Of a stretch of DNA of 64,000 nt, positions 33,662-43,499 are shown in pieces. The notes beneath the pieces are model-generated. The model did no database searches, was not told the DNA's origin, and saw nothing but the letters and a program-made list of their open reading frames with translations. The stretch spans positions 7,316,001 to 7,380,000 of the forward strand of contig NZ_CP061913.1 of assembly GCF_019904175.1 (NCBI RefSeq), in the 5' to 3' direction. How positions within the stretch are numbered: the stretch's first letter is position 1; each line of letters starts with the position of its first letter. The DNA comes from Dactylosporangium vinaceum. Lineage in GTDB: Bacteria > Actinomycetota > Actinomycetes > Mycobacteriales > Micromonosporaceae. Made by a program: the position numbers and the translations under genes.

Positions 33662-34515
33662 GGCGCTACCACCGAGACCGCGCACACCGGCCGGGACGGC
33701 CCGGGCCGGGCGGTCCAGATCTCGATCCCCGCCCCGGGAACCAGCACGGCCGCCTCCTCCTCGGCGACCTCGTGCCCGGCCGCGGTCAGCGCGGCCCGGA
33801 CGTCGGCGATCGTGCGCGGCCGGGACGGCAGCAGGTTGACCCCGTCGAGCAGCACGGCGCCGGCCTGCGTCACTGTCACCCGCACGGCCCGCCCGGCCGC
33901 GTCGTAGGTGACGGTCAGGCCCTCGTCGACGAACGAGTCCTCGTCCGGATACCCGACGAGCGCCACCCCGCCGTTGCGCGTCGCCCGCACCGCGTCGCGG
34001 TGCGTGCCCAGCGCGAGCGCGGTGAGTCCCCGGCCCGGCAGCACCGTGTAGGAGCGCAGCGGCTTCACCGCGGCCGGTCCGGCGCCGAAGTCCACGACCC
34101 GGGCCCCGGCCCGCCGCGGCGAGTACGCGGTCACGATCTCCACGTGGGAGCCGGCCTGGGTGGCGAGCATCGCGGCGCCGCCGGCCACGATCCAGCCCTC
34201 GTCCTCGTCGTCCTTCGTCACCGCGACACCGGCCGCGCGCAGCGCGGCCACGACGTCGCGGACCCTCCCGTGCAGCGGCACCCCGAGATGGTGCACGCCG
34301 ACCGGCTCATGGATCTCGATGAGGTACAGCCCCTCGCCGGGCGAGCACGTCAGCTGCACGCCGTCGGGGTAGTCGTCGGTAAGGTCCACCGAGTCGGGCG
34401 TGCGCCGGAACGGCCGGCAGGTCCCGAGCGCCGCGCGCAGCTCCCCCCGCGGCGTGCCGAACCGGAACGGTCCGATCCCCAGACCGGGCGCGACCCACCA
34501 ATTACGCCTGTCCAT
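33658..34515 (-). CDS. Duplicated-domain protein, unknown function
   Basis: A 285-residue soluble protein that seems to hold two copies of one alpha/beta unit. The opening VAPGLGIGPFRFGTPRGELRA resembles VLPGRGLTALALGTHRDAVRA near residue 160, each followed by a strand-rich part and a helix ending with RDVVAALRAAGVAV or ADVRAALTAAGHEV. I recognise no named family. It overlaps the short SPFH-like gene by four bases; the two probably work together. It diverges from the HtrA-like gene. Confidence 0.65.
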   Translation of the reverse strand: MDRRNWWVAPGLGIGPFRFGTPRGELRAALGTCRPFRRTPDSVDLTDDYPDGVQLTCSPGEGLYLIEIHEPVGVHHLGVPLHGRVRDVVAALRAAGVAVTKDDEDEGWIVAGGAAMLATQAGSHVEIVTAYSPRRAGARVVDFGAGPAAVKPLRSYTVLPGRGLTALALGTHRDAVRATRNGGVALVGYPDEDSFVDEGLTVTYDAAGRAVRVTVTQAGAVLLDGVNLLPSRPRTIADVRAALTAAGHEVAEEEAAVLVPGAGIEIWTARPGPSRPVCAVSVVAP

Positions 34516-34576
34516 ACCTGGGCACTGTAGAACCTTCTCTTACCGTTCTCCGAGGTACCGCGGCTATCTTTGGCGC

Positions 34577-35488
34577 ATGCGCCCAGCCGGGAAGCCCGTG
34601 CAGTGGGCCGGCCCCGAGGTGAGCATCATCCCGGAACCCGGTCCGACCCCGCCCGCGCCAGCCGAGCCCGAAAATGCTGCTGAACAGGAAAAACGGGACT
34701 CCCCCGGTGCGAAGCCGGTTGCCCTAAGCCGCCGCGACCTCGCGGTCGGGGTCGGGGTGGTCGTGCTCGCGATCATCGCGACGGGCGTGCTCGCGTTCCG
34801 GGCCGGCGGCTCCGGCGGGGCACCGGCGAGCGCGCGGCCGTCCGCGGCGGCGTCGCCGAGCGCGTCCGGGCCGCCCACAACGGCGCAGATCTACCAGGCC
34901 GTGGCGCCGTCGGTGGTGACGATCCAGACGACGCTGCCGGGTGGCGGCGCGACCGGCACCGGGGTCATCGCCAACCAGGCCGGGCTGATCCTGACCGCGT
35001 TCCACGTGGTCAAGGGCGGCACCGCCATCAACATCATCTATGCCGACGGCACCGAGTCGGCGGCGACGGTGTCGGGGTCGAACGCGGAGATGGACATCGC
35101 GACCCTCGCCCCCGCCGGCGGGCCGGACGTGCTGGTCCCGGCCGTCATGGGCAACTCGGGGCGGATCGCGGTCGGCAACGACGTGGTAGCGATCGGCAAC
35201 CCGCTCGGGCTCACGCTCAGCACCACCACCGGCGTCATCTCCGGGCTCAACCGGACCGCGGCCAACCCGGACGGCACGAAGCTCACCGGGCTTGTCCAGT
35301 TCGACGCGGCGGTCAACCCGGGCAGCTCCGGCGGGCCGCTGATCAACGCCCGCGGCGAGGTGATCGGCATCGTCGTCGCCCTGGCCAACCCCACGTCGGC
35401 CGGCACGTTCGTCGGCATCGGCTTCGCGGTGCCCATCGGCGCCGCACTCGGATCGACGGGCCCGGGTGAACCGGGACCAGCGCAGTAG
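34577..35488 (+). CDS. Membrane-anchored HtrA-like serine protease without PDZ domain
   Basis: A 303-residue protein: Pro/Glu-rich cytoplasmic N-terminus, one membrane span (about residues 54-75), a Ser/Pro/Ala linker, then a trypsin-like domain. The triad is His143 (TAFHVVKG), Asp173 (EMDIATL) and Ser251 (NPGSSGGPL). No PDZ domain follows, unlike full HtrA/DegP. It should degrade or sense misfolded proteins outside the membrane. It is 37 bases upstream of the MoxR operon and in the same direction. Confidence 0.87.
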   Translation: MRPAGKPVQWAGPEVSIIPEPGPTPPAPAEPENAAEQEKRDSPGAKPVALSRRDLAVGVGVVVLAIIATGVLAFRAGGSGGAPASARPSAAASPSASGPPTTAQIYQAVAPSVVTIQTTLPGGGATGTGVIANQAGLILTAFHVVKGGTAINIIYADGTESAATVSGSNAEMDIATLAPAGGPDVLVPAVMGNSGRIAVGNDVVAIGNPLGLTLSTTTGVISGLNRTAANPDGTKLTGLVQFDAAVNPGSSGGPLINARGEVIGIVVALANPTSAGTFVGIGFAVPIGAALGSTGPGEPGPAQ

Positions 35489-35525
35489 CTGCGGACACAC
35501 CAGGCACAAGAGGCAGGAATCGAGC

Positions 35526-36512
<987 letters not shown>

Positions 36513-36516
36513 CCCG

Positions 36517-37396
36517 ATGACCACGGCCGCCGACCGACTGCTGCGCCGCCTGGAGTGGCAGGTGCTGCGCCGCCTCGACGGGCAGTTGCAGGGGTCGTAC
36601 CGCACCGTCTTCCGCGGCACCGGGATCGACTTCGCCGACCTGCGCGAGTACATGCCCGAGGACGACGTCCGGCACATCGACTGGAACGTCACGGCCCGGC
36701 TGGACGAGCCGTTCGTGCGGCAGTACACCGAGGACCGGGAGCTCACCGCGTGGCTCGTGCTGGACCTGTCGGCGTCCATGCGACAGAGCAGCCCCGAGCA
36801 GCGCGGGAAGGACTCGGCGCTCACCGAGCTGGCGGTAAGCCTCGCGCGGCTGCTCACCTACGGCGGCAACCGGGTCGGTGCGGTCCTCTACGACAACGCC
36901 AAGCAGCTCGTCCTGCCGCCGCGGGCCGGGCGGCCGCATGTGCTGCGGATCGCTCACGAGCTCAGCAAGGCCACTGCCGGTACCCCCGAGCGAGGGGCAA
37001 CCGACATCGGGGCCATGCTGAGGCTCGTCGCTTCGACGGCGCGGCGGCGGGCTCTGGTCTTCGTCGTGTCCGACTTCATCGGCGACAACTGGGAGGCCGA
37101 GCTCACCCGGCTCACGTTCCGGCACGAGGTCGTCGCGGTCCGCGTCGTCGACCCGATCGAGCTGGACCTGCCGGACCTCGGGCTCGTCGTCGTCGAGGAC
37201 GCGGAGACGGGCGAGCAGATCCTGGTCGACACCGGCGACCCGCAGTTCCGGCTGCGCCTGCGGGCCGAGGTCGACACGCGGGAGGCCGAGGTCGCGGCGG
37301 CGATGCGGGGTGCACGCGAACGTCGTCACCACCGACGAGGACCCGCTCCAGGCGCTCGTCGCCATGGTCCGCGAGACGAAGCGCAGGCGCCGATGA
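36517..37396 (+). pseudogene. DUF58 protein gene with frameshift near its 3' end
   Basis: The DUF58 domain is clear: FADLREYMPEDDVRHIDWNV followed by LVLDLSASMRQ (VWA-like MIDAS). Up to about residue 266 (AEVAAAM) the frame is normal. After the GGGG run at 37307-37310 the normal C-terminus, HANVVTTDEDPLQALVAM and RETKRRRR, continues in the next frame and ends with TGA 37394-37396. The original frame instead reads an Arg-rich stretch and runs into the next gene, giving one 604-codon reading. One extra G (or two missing bases) explains this; it may be a sequencing error, a recent mutation or recoding. Confidence 0.8.
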
Positions 37397-38331
37397 CGTT
37401 CCAGTATCCACTCCTCGTCGCCGTCGCGGTCGTCGTCACCGCGGCGCTGGTGGTGCTCTACCTCCGGCTGCAGCGCGGCCGGCCGGCGCTGAGGGCCGGC
37501 TCCGCGTGGCGCCGCCACCTGCCCCAGGTCATGTTCCTGCTCGCGGCCGCGCTCATGTTCCTCGCCGTGGCCCGGCCCGCGGCCACGCTCCCGGTCGCCC
37601 GCGCCGCCGGCACGGTCATTCTCGCCTTCGACGTCTCCAACAGCATGAAGGCCGAGGACGTGCAGCCCAGCCGGCTCGCCGCCGCGAAATCCGCGGCCAC
37701 CGAGTTCGTCGCGGCCCAGCCGGACAGCGTCAACATCGGCATCGTCGCGTTCGACCAGGGCGCGCTCACCACGCAGCAGCCGTCCGAGGACCACGACGCC
37801 ACGACGGCCGCCATCAAACGGCTTCAGGTCAACGGGGGTACCTCCCTGGGCCAGGCGATCCTCGCCTCGCTCACGGTCGTCGTCGGCAAACCGGTGCAGC
37901 TGCCCGAGAACGGCGGCGCGGCGCCCGACATCGGCTACTTCGGCAACGCCACGATCGTCGTACTGTCCGACGGCGAGGACACCGGCGGCCCCGATGCCCT
38001 GGCCGCGGCCGGTGTTGCGGCGAAAGCCGGCGTCCGGATCGAAACCGTCGGCATCGGTACCGTCGAGGGCACGACCGTCGAGGTGGACGGCTACCAGGTG
38101 GCGACGTCCCTGAACGAGGACCTCCTCACCCAGATCGCGCAGACGACCGCCGGGCACTACCACCGCGCCGAGAACGCCCAGGCCCTGCACGACGTGTACC
38201 AGTCGCTCGACCTGCGGCTGACCACCGAGCGCAAGCCGGTCGAGCTGACCGGCGCGGCCACGGCGGTCGCCGTGCTGCTGCTCTTCATCGGGGGCATACT
38301 GATGACCACCTGGTTCGGACGGATCCTCTGA
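37393..38331 (+). CDS. VWA-domain membrane protein (BatA-like)
   Basis: A 312-residue protein with an N-terminal span (about residues 5-24), a second span near 45-62, a VWA domain and a C-terminal span (about 290-310). The MIDAS motif is Asp80-x-Ser82-x-Ser84 (AFDVSNSM). The VWA domain faces the outside and would bind metal and a partner protein. ATG 37393 overlaps the restored DUF58 stop (ATGA). The upstream frameshift makes this frame continuous with DUF58, but the ATG here is the expected native start. Confidence 0.88.
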   Translation: MTFQYPLLVAVAVVVTAALVVLYLRLQRGRPALRAGSAWRRHLPQVMFLLAAALMFLAVARPAATLPVARAAGTVILAFDVSNSMKAEDVQPSRLAAAKSAATEFVAAQPDSVNIGIVAFDQGALTTQQPSEDHDATTAAIKRLQVNGGTSLGQAILASLTVVVGKPVQLPENGGAAPDIGYFGNATIVVLSDGEDTGGPDALAAAGVAAKAGVRIETVGIGTVEGTTVEVDGYQVATSLNEDLLTQIAQTTAGHYHRAENAQALHDVYQSLDLRLTTERKPVELTGAATAVAVLLLFIGGILMTTWFGRIL

Positions 38332-39422
38332 TGTCGCTGACCTGGCCGTGGGCCCTGCTCATCCTGCTGGCGTTCCCGCTGCTGCTGGCCTACCGGTGGT
38401 GGAGCCGCCGCCGGCGCCGCAAGGTCGCCGTCCGCCTGCCCAGCGTGGCCCTCGTGCGCGCCGCCGCGCCCGGCCCCACCTCGTGGCGCCGGCGCGTCCC
38501 GCTCGCGCTGCTGGCCCTGGGCATCCTCTTCGCCGGCACCGCCGCGGCCCGCCCGCAGGCGTCGGTCGTCGTCCCCGACGACGCCGCCACGATCCTGCTG
38601 GCGATCGACGTCTCCGGCTCGATGTGCTCCACCGACGTCGACCCCAACCGGCTCACCGCCGCCCAGAAGGCGGCGAAGGAGTTCATCGCCGACCACGAGG
38701 GCGGGGCGAAGATCGGCCTGGTCGCGTTCTCCGGCACCGCGGGCCTGCTGGTGCCGCCGACCGCCGAGAAGGACAAGCTCACGAAGGCGATCGACGGCCT
38801 GCGGACCTCGCGCGGCACGGCTATCGGGCTGGCCATCCTCGCCTCGATCGACGCCATCGCCGAGATCAACCCCGACGTGCCGCCCACGGGCGTCGAGGTG
38901 CCCGAGAACAGCGGCAACGCCCCGGCCTCCGGTGACTACGAGCCCGACACCATCGTGATCCTCACCGACGGGCGCAACACCGACGGCGTCGACCCGGTCA
39001 CGGCCGCCGAGCAGGCCGCCGCCCGCCGGCTGCGCGTCTACACGATCGGCTTCGGCACCGACCAGCCCTCCCCCATGGTGTGCAGCAGCAACCAGATCTC
39101 CGGCGACCAGAGCTTCCGCGGGGGCGGCCCGGGCGGCGGGTTCGGCTTCGGCGGCCGCGGCCGGTTCCAGGACATGGACGAGCCGACGCTGACGAAGGTC
39201 GCCGAGATGACCGGCGCGAAGTACTTCAAGGCCGACAACGCCGAAGGCCTCAGCGACGTCCTGCGCGACCTGCCGAGCCAGGTGACGCTGCAGCACCGGA
39301 AGACGGAGATCAGCATGTGGTTCGCGCTGGCGGCGGCGCTGGCGGTCCTGGGCGCGGTCTTCCTCGCCCAGTGGTGGTCGCGGCCCCGGCCCCGCGACAG
39401 CGCGGACACCCGCACCACCTGA
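38331..39422 (+). CDS. VWA-domain membrane protein (second BatA/BatB-like)
   Basis: A 363-residue protein with the same plan as its neighbour: two N-terminal hydrophobic spans, a VWA domain with Asp93-x-Ser95-x-Ser97 (AIDVSGSM), and a C-terminal span (about 335-353). A Gly/Phe-rich loop near residues 262-278 (GGGPGGGFGFGGRGRF) is unusual and low complexity. It overlaps the preceding stop as TGATG. With MoxR and DUF58 it forms a conserved stress or envelope-related operon. Confidence 0.88.
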   Translation: MSLTWPWALLILLAFPLLLAYRWWSRRRRRKVAVRLPSVALVRAAAPGPTSWRRRVPLALLALGILFAGTAAARPQASVVVPDDAATILLAIDVSGSMCSTDVDPNRLTAAQKAAKEFIADHEGGAKIGLVAFSGTAGLLVPPTAEKDKLTKAIDGLRTSRGTAIGLAILASIDAIAEINPDVPPTGVEVPENSGNAPASGDYEPDTIVILTDGRNTDGVDPVTAAEQAAARRLRVYTIGFGTDQPSPMVCSSNQISGDQSFRGGGPGGGFGFGGRGRFQDMDEPTLTKVAEMTGAKYFKADNAEGLSDVLRDLPSQVTLQHRKTEISMWFALAAALAVLGAVFLAQWWSRPRPRDSADTRTT

Positions 39423-39435
39423 GACGCCGCGGCGC

Positions 39436-39828
39436 TCAGCCGCCGTTGACCACCGACCAGCCGACGAACACCAGCAGCAGGGCCGGGACGAGCAGCCCGT
39501 AGGCCGCGCTCCGGTCGAGCAGCGGCTTGCCGGGGTCGAGGGTGCGCTCGTTGCGCGCGCGCTCCGGCTCCGGCAGCCTGGCCACCTTCCCCCGCTGGAC
39601 GGCGTTGACGACGAGCACCCCGGCCGCGGCGAACACCGACAGCATGCCCCACCAGCCCCGCACCAGGGTCGTCGCGCTCATGTCCCGGTAGGCGGCCAGC
39701 CCGCAGTCCCGGCAGAACGGCCCGTCGATCCGGCTGAACCGCATCAGCACGACGAGCCCCTGATGCCCGTGGAACCGCACGTTCGCGGCCGGTGTCCGGT
39801 GGCAGATCCGGCAGGACAACTCCGACAT
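39436..39828 (-). CDS. Zinc-ribbon membrane protein, unknown function
   Basis: A 130-residue protein. The N-terminus carries a CxxC...CxxC zinc ribbon (SCRICHRTP and FCRDCGLAAY) separated by a GHQGLVVLMRFSRIDGP stretch, followed by two membrane spans (about residues 56-76 and 108-126). This layout is common in small actinobacterial membrane proteins of unknown role. ATG 39828 has GGAG 8 bases upstream. It is convergent with the VWA operon. Confidence 0.7.
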   Translation of the reverse strand: MSELSCRICHRTPAANVRFHGHQGLVVLMRFSRIDGPFCRDCGLAAYRDMSATTLVRGWWGMLSVFAAAGVLVVNAVQRGKVARLPEPERARNERTLDPGKPLLDRSAAYGLLVPALLLVFVGWSVVNGG

Positions 39829-39939
39829 GACAGGGGCTCCGTTTGCAGGTCCGGCGAGGTGGGCGGCGCACATGCTACGTGATCATCTCCGCCCGGGTGA
39901 CCCCGTTTCGACGCCTTGGCCGGCCCGGTGTGTCCGGAT

Positions 39940-40914
39940 ATGTTGACCCGTGTGGAGCATGAACGTCCCAAGCTGGCCGACGTCGCCCTCGCCGCCGGCG
40001 TCTCGCGGGCCACGGCGTCGCGGGCGCTGAACGGGCTACCCGGGACCACCGAGGCGGTGCGCATACGGGTGCGGGAGGTCGCGGCCCGGCTCGGGTTCGA
40101 GCCGCACGCCGCCGCGCGGGCCCTCGCGACCGGGCGGGCCACGGCCGGGCGGACCGAGCGGATCGAGATCCTCATCGTCGACCCCGACCCCGAGGCGCTG
40201 AGCGTCAAGCCGTACTACGGGCGGGTCCTCACCGGGGCCGCGCGCGCTCTCGCCGGGCACGACGTCGCCCTCGAGGTCCGGCGGGTCGCCGCGCCGCCGG
40301 CCGGTGACGACGATCCGCCGTTCGGGCGGGTGCTCATCAACATGCCGCTCGCCGTGGCCGGGCGGATGCGCCGGAGCCGGACCGTCGCGCTCGGCCAGTC
40401 CGCGCCCGGCGTCGCGTTCGTGGCGCCCGACAACGACGGCGGCGGACACCAGGCCGCCGACCACCTCATCGCGACCGGCCGCCGGCGCATCGGCGCCGTG
40501 TTCGGCCCGGACACACCCTGCGCGACCGAGCGCAAGACCGGCTTCCTGCGGGTCACGGACGGCGCCGGGCAGGCCGTCGCCGCCATCGACGGGGACTTCA
40601 CCCGGGCCCGGGCCTACGCCGCGGCCCGGGAACTGCTCGCCCGGTTCCCCGGCCTGGACGCGCTGTTCGCCGCGTGCGATGTCTCAGCACTGGGGGTACT
40701 GCAGGCCCTGCGCGAATCCGGCCGCCGAGTCCCCGACGACGTGGCCGTCGTCAGCTTCGACGGCAGCGCCCTGGCCGAGGCGGCCGACCTCTCGTCGGTG
40801 TACATGCCCGTCGAGGACGAGGCGGCCGCCGCGGTCCGCCGGCTGCTCGACCCCGCGCTGCCCCGACCGGCCCGGCTCCCCACCACACTCACACTGCGAG
40901 GTTCCAGCCGATGA
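39940..40914 (+). CDS. LacI-family transcriptional regulator (A)
   Basis: A 324-residue regulator with an N-terminal helix-turn-helix and hinge (LADVALAAGVSRATASRALN, then VAARLGFEPHAAARALA) and a periplasmic-binding-like effector domain with typical blocks (HLIATGRRRIGAVFGP, DVAVVSFDGS). Its ATGA overlap with the downstream monooxygenase-like gene suggests they are co-expressed. It is one of two LacI candidates for the GAAGCGCTTC-type operator at 31853. ATG 39940 or GTG 39952 may be the start. Confidence 0.88.
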   Translation: MLTRVEHERPKLADVALAAGVSRATASRALNGLPGTTEAVRIRVREVAARLGFEPHAAARALATGRATAGRTERIEILIVDPDPEALSVKPYYGRVLTGAARALAGHDVALEVRRVAAPPAGDDDPPFGRVLINMPLAVAGRMRRSRTVALGQSAPGVAFVAPDNDGGGHQAADHLIATGRRRIGAVFGPDTPCATERKTGFLRVTDGAGQAVAAIDGDFTRARAYAAARELLARFPGLDALFAACDVSALGVLQALRESGRRVPDDVAVVSFDGSALAEAADLSSVYMPVEDEAAAAVRRLLDPALPRPARLPTTLTLRGSSR

Positions 40915-41195
40915 TCATCATTGCCGGTGCGCTGCGGGTCGACGCGGCCGACCGGGACCGCTATCTCGCCGCGGTCGTCGACGTCGCCCGGCTGGCCCGG
41001 GACGCGCCCGGGTGCCTCGACTTCATCCAGTCGCCGGACCCCCTCGACGCCGAACGGATCCAGGTCTACGAGCGCTGGGAGTCCGACGAGGACCTCCTCG
41101 CGTTCCGCAGCAGCGGCGGGCCCGACCTGGACCTGCCGCCGCTGGTGTCGGCGGACGTGCGCAAGTATCGGATCGCGGGGGTCGAAGCGCCGTAG
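40911..41195 (+). CDS. Antibiotic-biosynthesis-monooxygenase (ABM) domain protein
   Basis: A 94-residue ferredoxin-like fold protein (IIIAGALRVDAADRDRYLAA, then PGCLDFIQSPDP and ERWESDEDLLAFRSS). ABM proteins are small dimeric enzymes or quinol/aldehyde-linked monooxygenases; many are uncharacterised. The start overlaps the LacI stop (ATGA). Its link to sugar regulation is unclear. Confidence 0.8.
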   Translation: MIIIAGALRVDAADRDRYLAAVVDVARLARDAPGCLDFIQSPDPLDAERIQVYERWESDEDLLAFRSSGGPDLDLPPLVSADVRKYRIAGVEAP

Positions 41196-41204
41196 GCCCG
41201 GCGC

Positions 41205-43283
41205 TCAGTGCTGCTTGGTCAGCGTCACCGTGGCGATCGGGGTCGGGTTCAGCGAGCTCATCGTCGTGCCCTTGTCGCCCCACGTGTTGTTCGCCATCTC
41301 GGCGCTCTTCTCGGCCCGCAGGCTGTCGTAGGTGGCCTTCTGCAGCCGGTCCACGCGGACCTGCCACTTGGAGTTGATGCCCTCCGTGGCGGCCGAGCCC
41401 AGGCGGATCGGGTAGGTCGCGGTGTCCTTGCCCGCCGACACGTCCAGCTTGCCGTCGAGGTAGCAGCGGCCACCCACGCACAGCGTGATGGCGAGCACCG
41501 TGTCGGCCGACGACGCGTCCTCGGGTGAGACCGTGAACTGGGCGTCGACCGGCCACGGCACGACTGCGCCGTCCACCGGGGACACGAGCGCGGTGACCGC
41601 GGGCGGCCCGGTCGGCGACGGCGAGACGCTCGGGGCCGCGCTGGGCCCGGCCGTCGGATCGGCCGCCGTGGACTTGTCGAACGGCTTGAAGTAGAACACC
41701 GCACCGGCCGCCAGGCCCAGGATCAGCAGCACGGCGATCCCGGTCACCACCAGGGGCCAGCGCCGGCGCTTCGGGCCCTCGTCGCCGTACGCGGGCAGCG
41801 GCGGCACCTCGTTGCCGGCCGGCGGCGCGGAGACCGGCGGCAGCTGCGACAGCGGCGGGCCGGACACCGGTGGCAGCGACCCGCCGGGCGGGTAGGGGGC
41901 GCCGGAGACCGGTGGATACCCGCCACCGCCGGGCGGATACGCGCCGCCCGACACCGGCGGGTACGGCCCACCGGACACGGGGTGCGCCGCGCCCGACACC
42001 GGAGCACCGGACGAGGGCCACGGCGGTGACGAGACCGGCGGCGGCTCCGGCAGCGGCGCGAACGGCGGCAGCGGCAGGGGCGGCAGCGACGAGCCGGGCG
42101 GCGGCAGGGGCAGCGGCAACGGCGGCGGCCCGCCGAACGGCGCACCGGGCCGGGACGCGTCAGTCCCGGTGGCCGACCCGCCGGCGCCCGACGAGGCCGG
42201 CCCCGCAGCGCCCGGCCCACCCGAGCCGGAGGCGCCGGGACCCCGGCCGTCCGAGCCCGCGGCGCCGGACTCCGACGCGCCCGGCCCCGGGGGCGCGGAC
42301 TGCGGCGGCGATGCGAAGGGCGAACCCGACCCCGGGCCGGGCGGGCCGGACGTGGGTGGCGCGGACTGCGGCGGCACCGCGAACGGCGAACCGGACCCCG
42401 ATCCCGGCGGGCCGGAGACCGGGGGCTGCTGGGCGAACGGCGAACCGGACTGCGGCGGGCCGGAGACCGGCGGCGGTCCGAACTGCTGACCAGGGTGCGG
42501 CGGGCCGGAGACCGGCGGCTGCTGCTGGGGCACGAACGGCGGGCCCTGCGGCGTGAAGGGCGCGCCGGGCTGCGGCTGGCCGGGTTGCGGCTGGCCCGGC
42601 GGGGCGGGCTGTGGCGGCGAGGGGTAGGACGGCCAGGCCAGGGGTGGGGTGGACTGGGGTGCGCCGGAGACCGGCGTGGTCGGCTGGGGTGGGATGGCGT
42701 TGATGCGGACGGTCGGGGCGTCATCCTCGGTGATCGGGCGCGGTGGGGCGGCGGGTGGCGGGGGGCCCGGCACGAACGGGACGGGCGGTGCGGCCGGGGC
42801 GGGGCCGGGGACGGCGGGTGGGGCGCCGGCCTCGTGGGCGGCGACGCGGCGGGCGTGCTCGACCGCCGGATGGGCGGGGCCGAGCGCGGCCGGGCCGAAG
42901 CGGGCGACCCGGCCGAAGTTGGTGCGGGCGACGTATCGGTTGCCGAGCTCCGTGGCGACCACCGCGAGGTCGTAGGCCAGCAGCAGCGCCAGGGGGTCGG
43001 ACTCGCCCCGCTGGTTGCCGGCCTCGACCGCCTCTTCCAGGACCCTCCGGGCGCTCATGTGATCGCCGGCGCGGACCTGCAGTGCGGCCAGCTGGCGCAT
43101 GGTGGACAGCAGCTCCGGGTCGCCGCCGGCGAGGCCCGGGCGCCCGGCATTGACGGCGCTTTCGAGCACGGCCCGCGCGCCCGCGAGGTCGCCCCGATCG
43201 GCGAGGGCCTGGGCGTGCTGACGGGCGTGCGGAAAACTCGGAGACGCGGGCACGACGACATGGTGCCTGGCCGCGGCGCTCAA
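41205..43283 (-). CDS. Proline-rich membrane protein with TPR-like N-terminus
   Basis: A protein of about 692 residues. Residues 15-150 form helical TPR-like repeats (QHAQALADRGDLAGARAVLE; TMRQLAALQVRAGDHMSARR). Residues 155-500 are Pro/Gly-rich and disordered, with about a dozen PVSGPP/PVSGAP-type units. One membrane span follows (LVVTGIAVLLILGLAAGAVF), then an exported domain with a CVGGRCYLD disulfide pair and repeated Val/Asp-rich strands. The start is unclear: TTG 43283 or a downstream GTG (43253). It may connect cytoplasmic repeats to an extracellular sensor. Confidence 0.65.
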   Translation of the reverse strand: MSAAARHHVVVPASPSFPHARQHAQALADRGDLAGARAVLESAVNAGRPGLAGGDPELLSTMRQLAALQVRAGDHMSARRVLEEAVEAGNQRGESDPLALLLAYDLAVVATELGNRYVARTNFGRVARFGPAALGPAHPAVEHARRVAAHEAGAPPAVPGPAPAAPPVPFVPGPPPPAAPPRPITEDDAPTVRINAIPPQPTTPVSGAPQSTPPLAWPSYPSPPQPAPPGQPQPGQPQPGAPFTPQGPPFVPQQQPPVSGPPHPGQQFGPPPVSGPPQSGSPFAQQPPVSGPPGSGSGSPFAVPPQSAPPTSGPPGPGSGSPFASPPQSAPPGPGASESGAAGSDGRGPGASGSGGPGAAGPASSGAGGSATGTDASRPGAPFGGPPPLPLPLPPPGSSLPPLPLPPFAPLPEPPPVSSPPWPSSGAPVSGAAHPVSGGPYPPVSGGAYPPGGGGYPPVSGAPYPPGGSLPPVSGPPLSQLPPVSAPPAGNEVPPLPAYGDEGPKRRRWPLVVTGIAVLLILGLAAGAVFYFKPFDKSTAADPTAGPSAAPSVSPSPTGPPAVTALVSPVDGAVVPWPVDAQFTVSPEDASSADTVLAITLCVGGRCYLDGKLDVSAGKDTATYPIRLGSAATEGINSKWQVRVDRLQKATYDSLRAEKSAEMANNTWGDKGTTMSSLNPTPIATVTLTKQH

Positions 43284-43499
43284 CGCCAGCCGTCCATCGC
43301 CCGGCCGGAGCGGCGAAACCCGGCCGCAGTGACGACGATCGCTGGACCGGGTCGCGATTGTGCACGTAAGTCCAGCTCATGGCCCCGAGATTGGCCGGTG
43401 CAGCCGCCACGGCCCTTCGACCGGCCGAAGCGCCTCCGGTGCGCTGCGGCGAACGTCACCGCCGCCGCGCGGCGCCCACGCGGTTCGGGCGCAAGCCGT

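Noticed and set aside
36517..38331. A true 604-residue DUF58-VWA fusion protein
   Set aside because: The missing DUF58 C-terminus exists intact in the next frame and ends exactly at the VWA ATG, so a frameshift is the better reading.
36555..39422. A 955-codon reading across the VWA genes
   Set aside because: Only its last part (from 38331) is the real second VWA gene; the rest is an out-of-frame reading through MIDAS-coding DNA.
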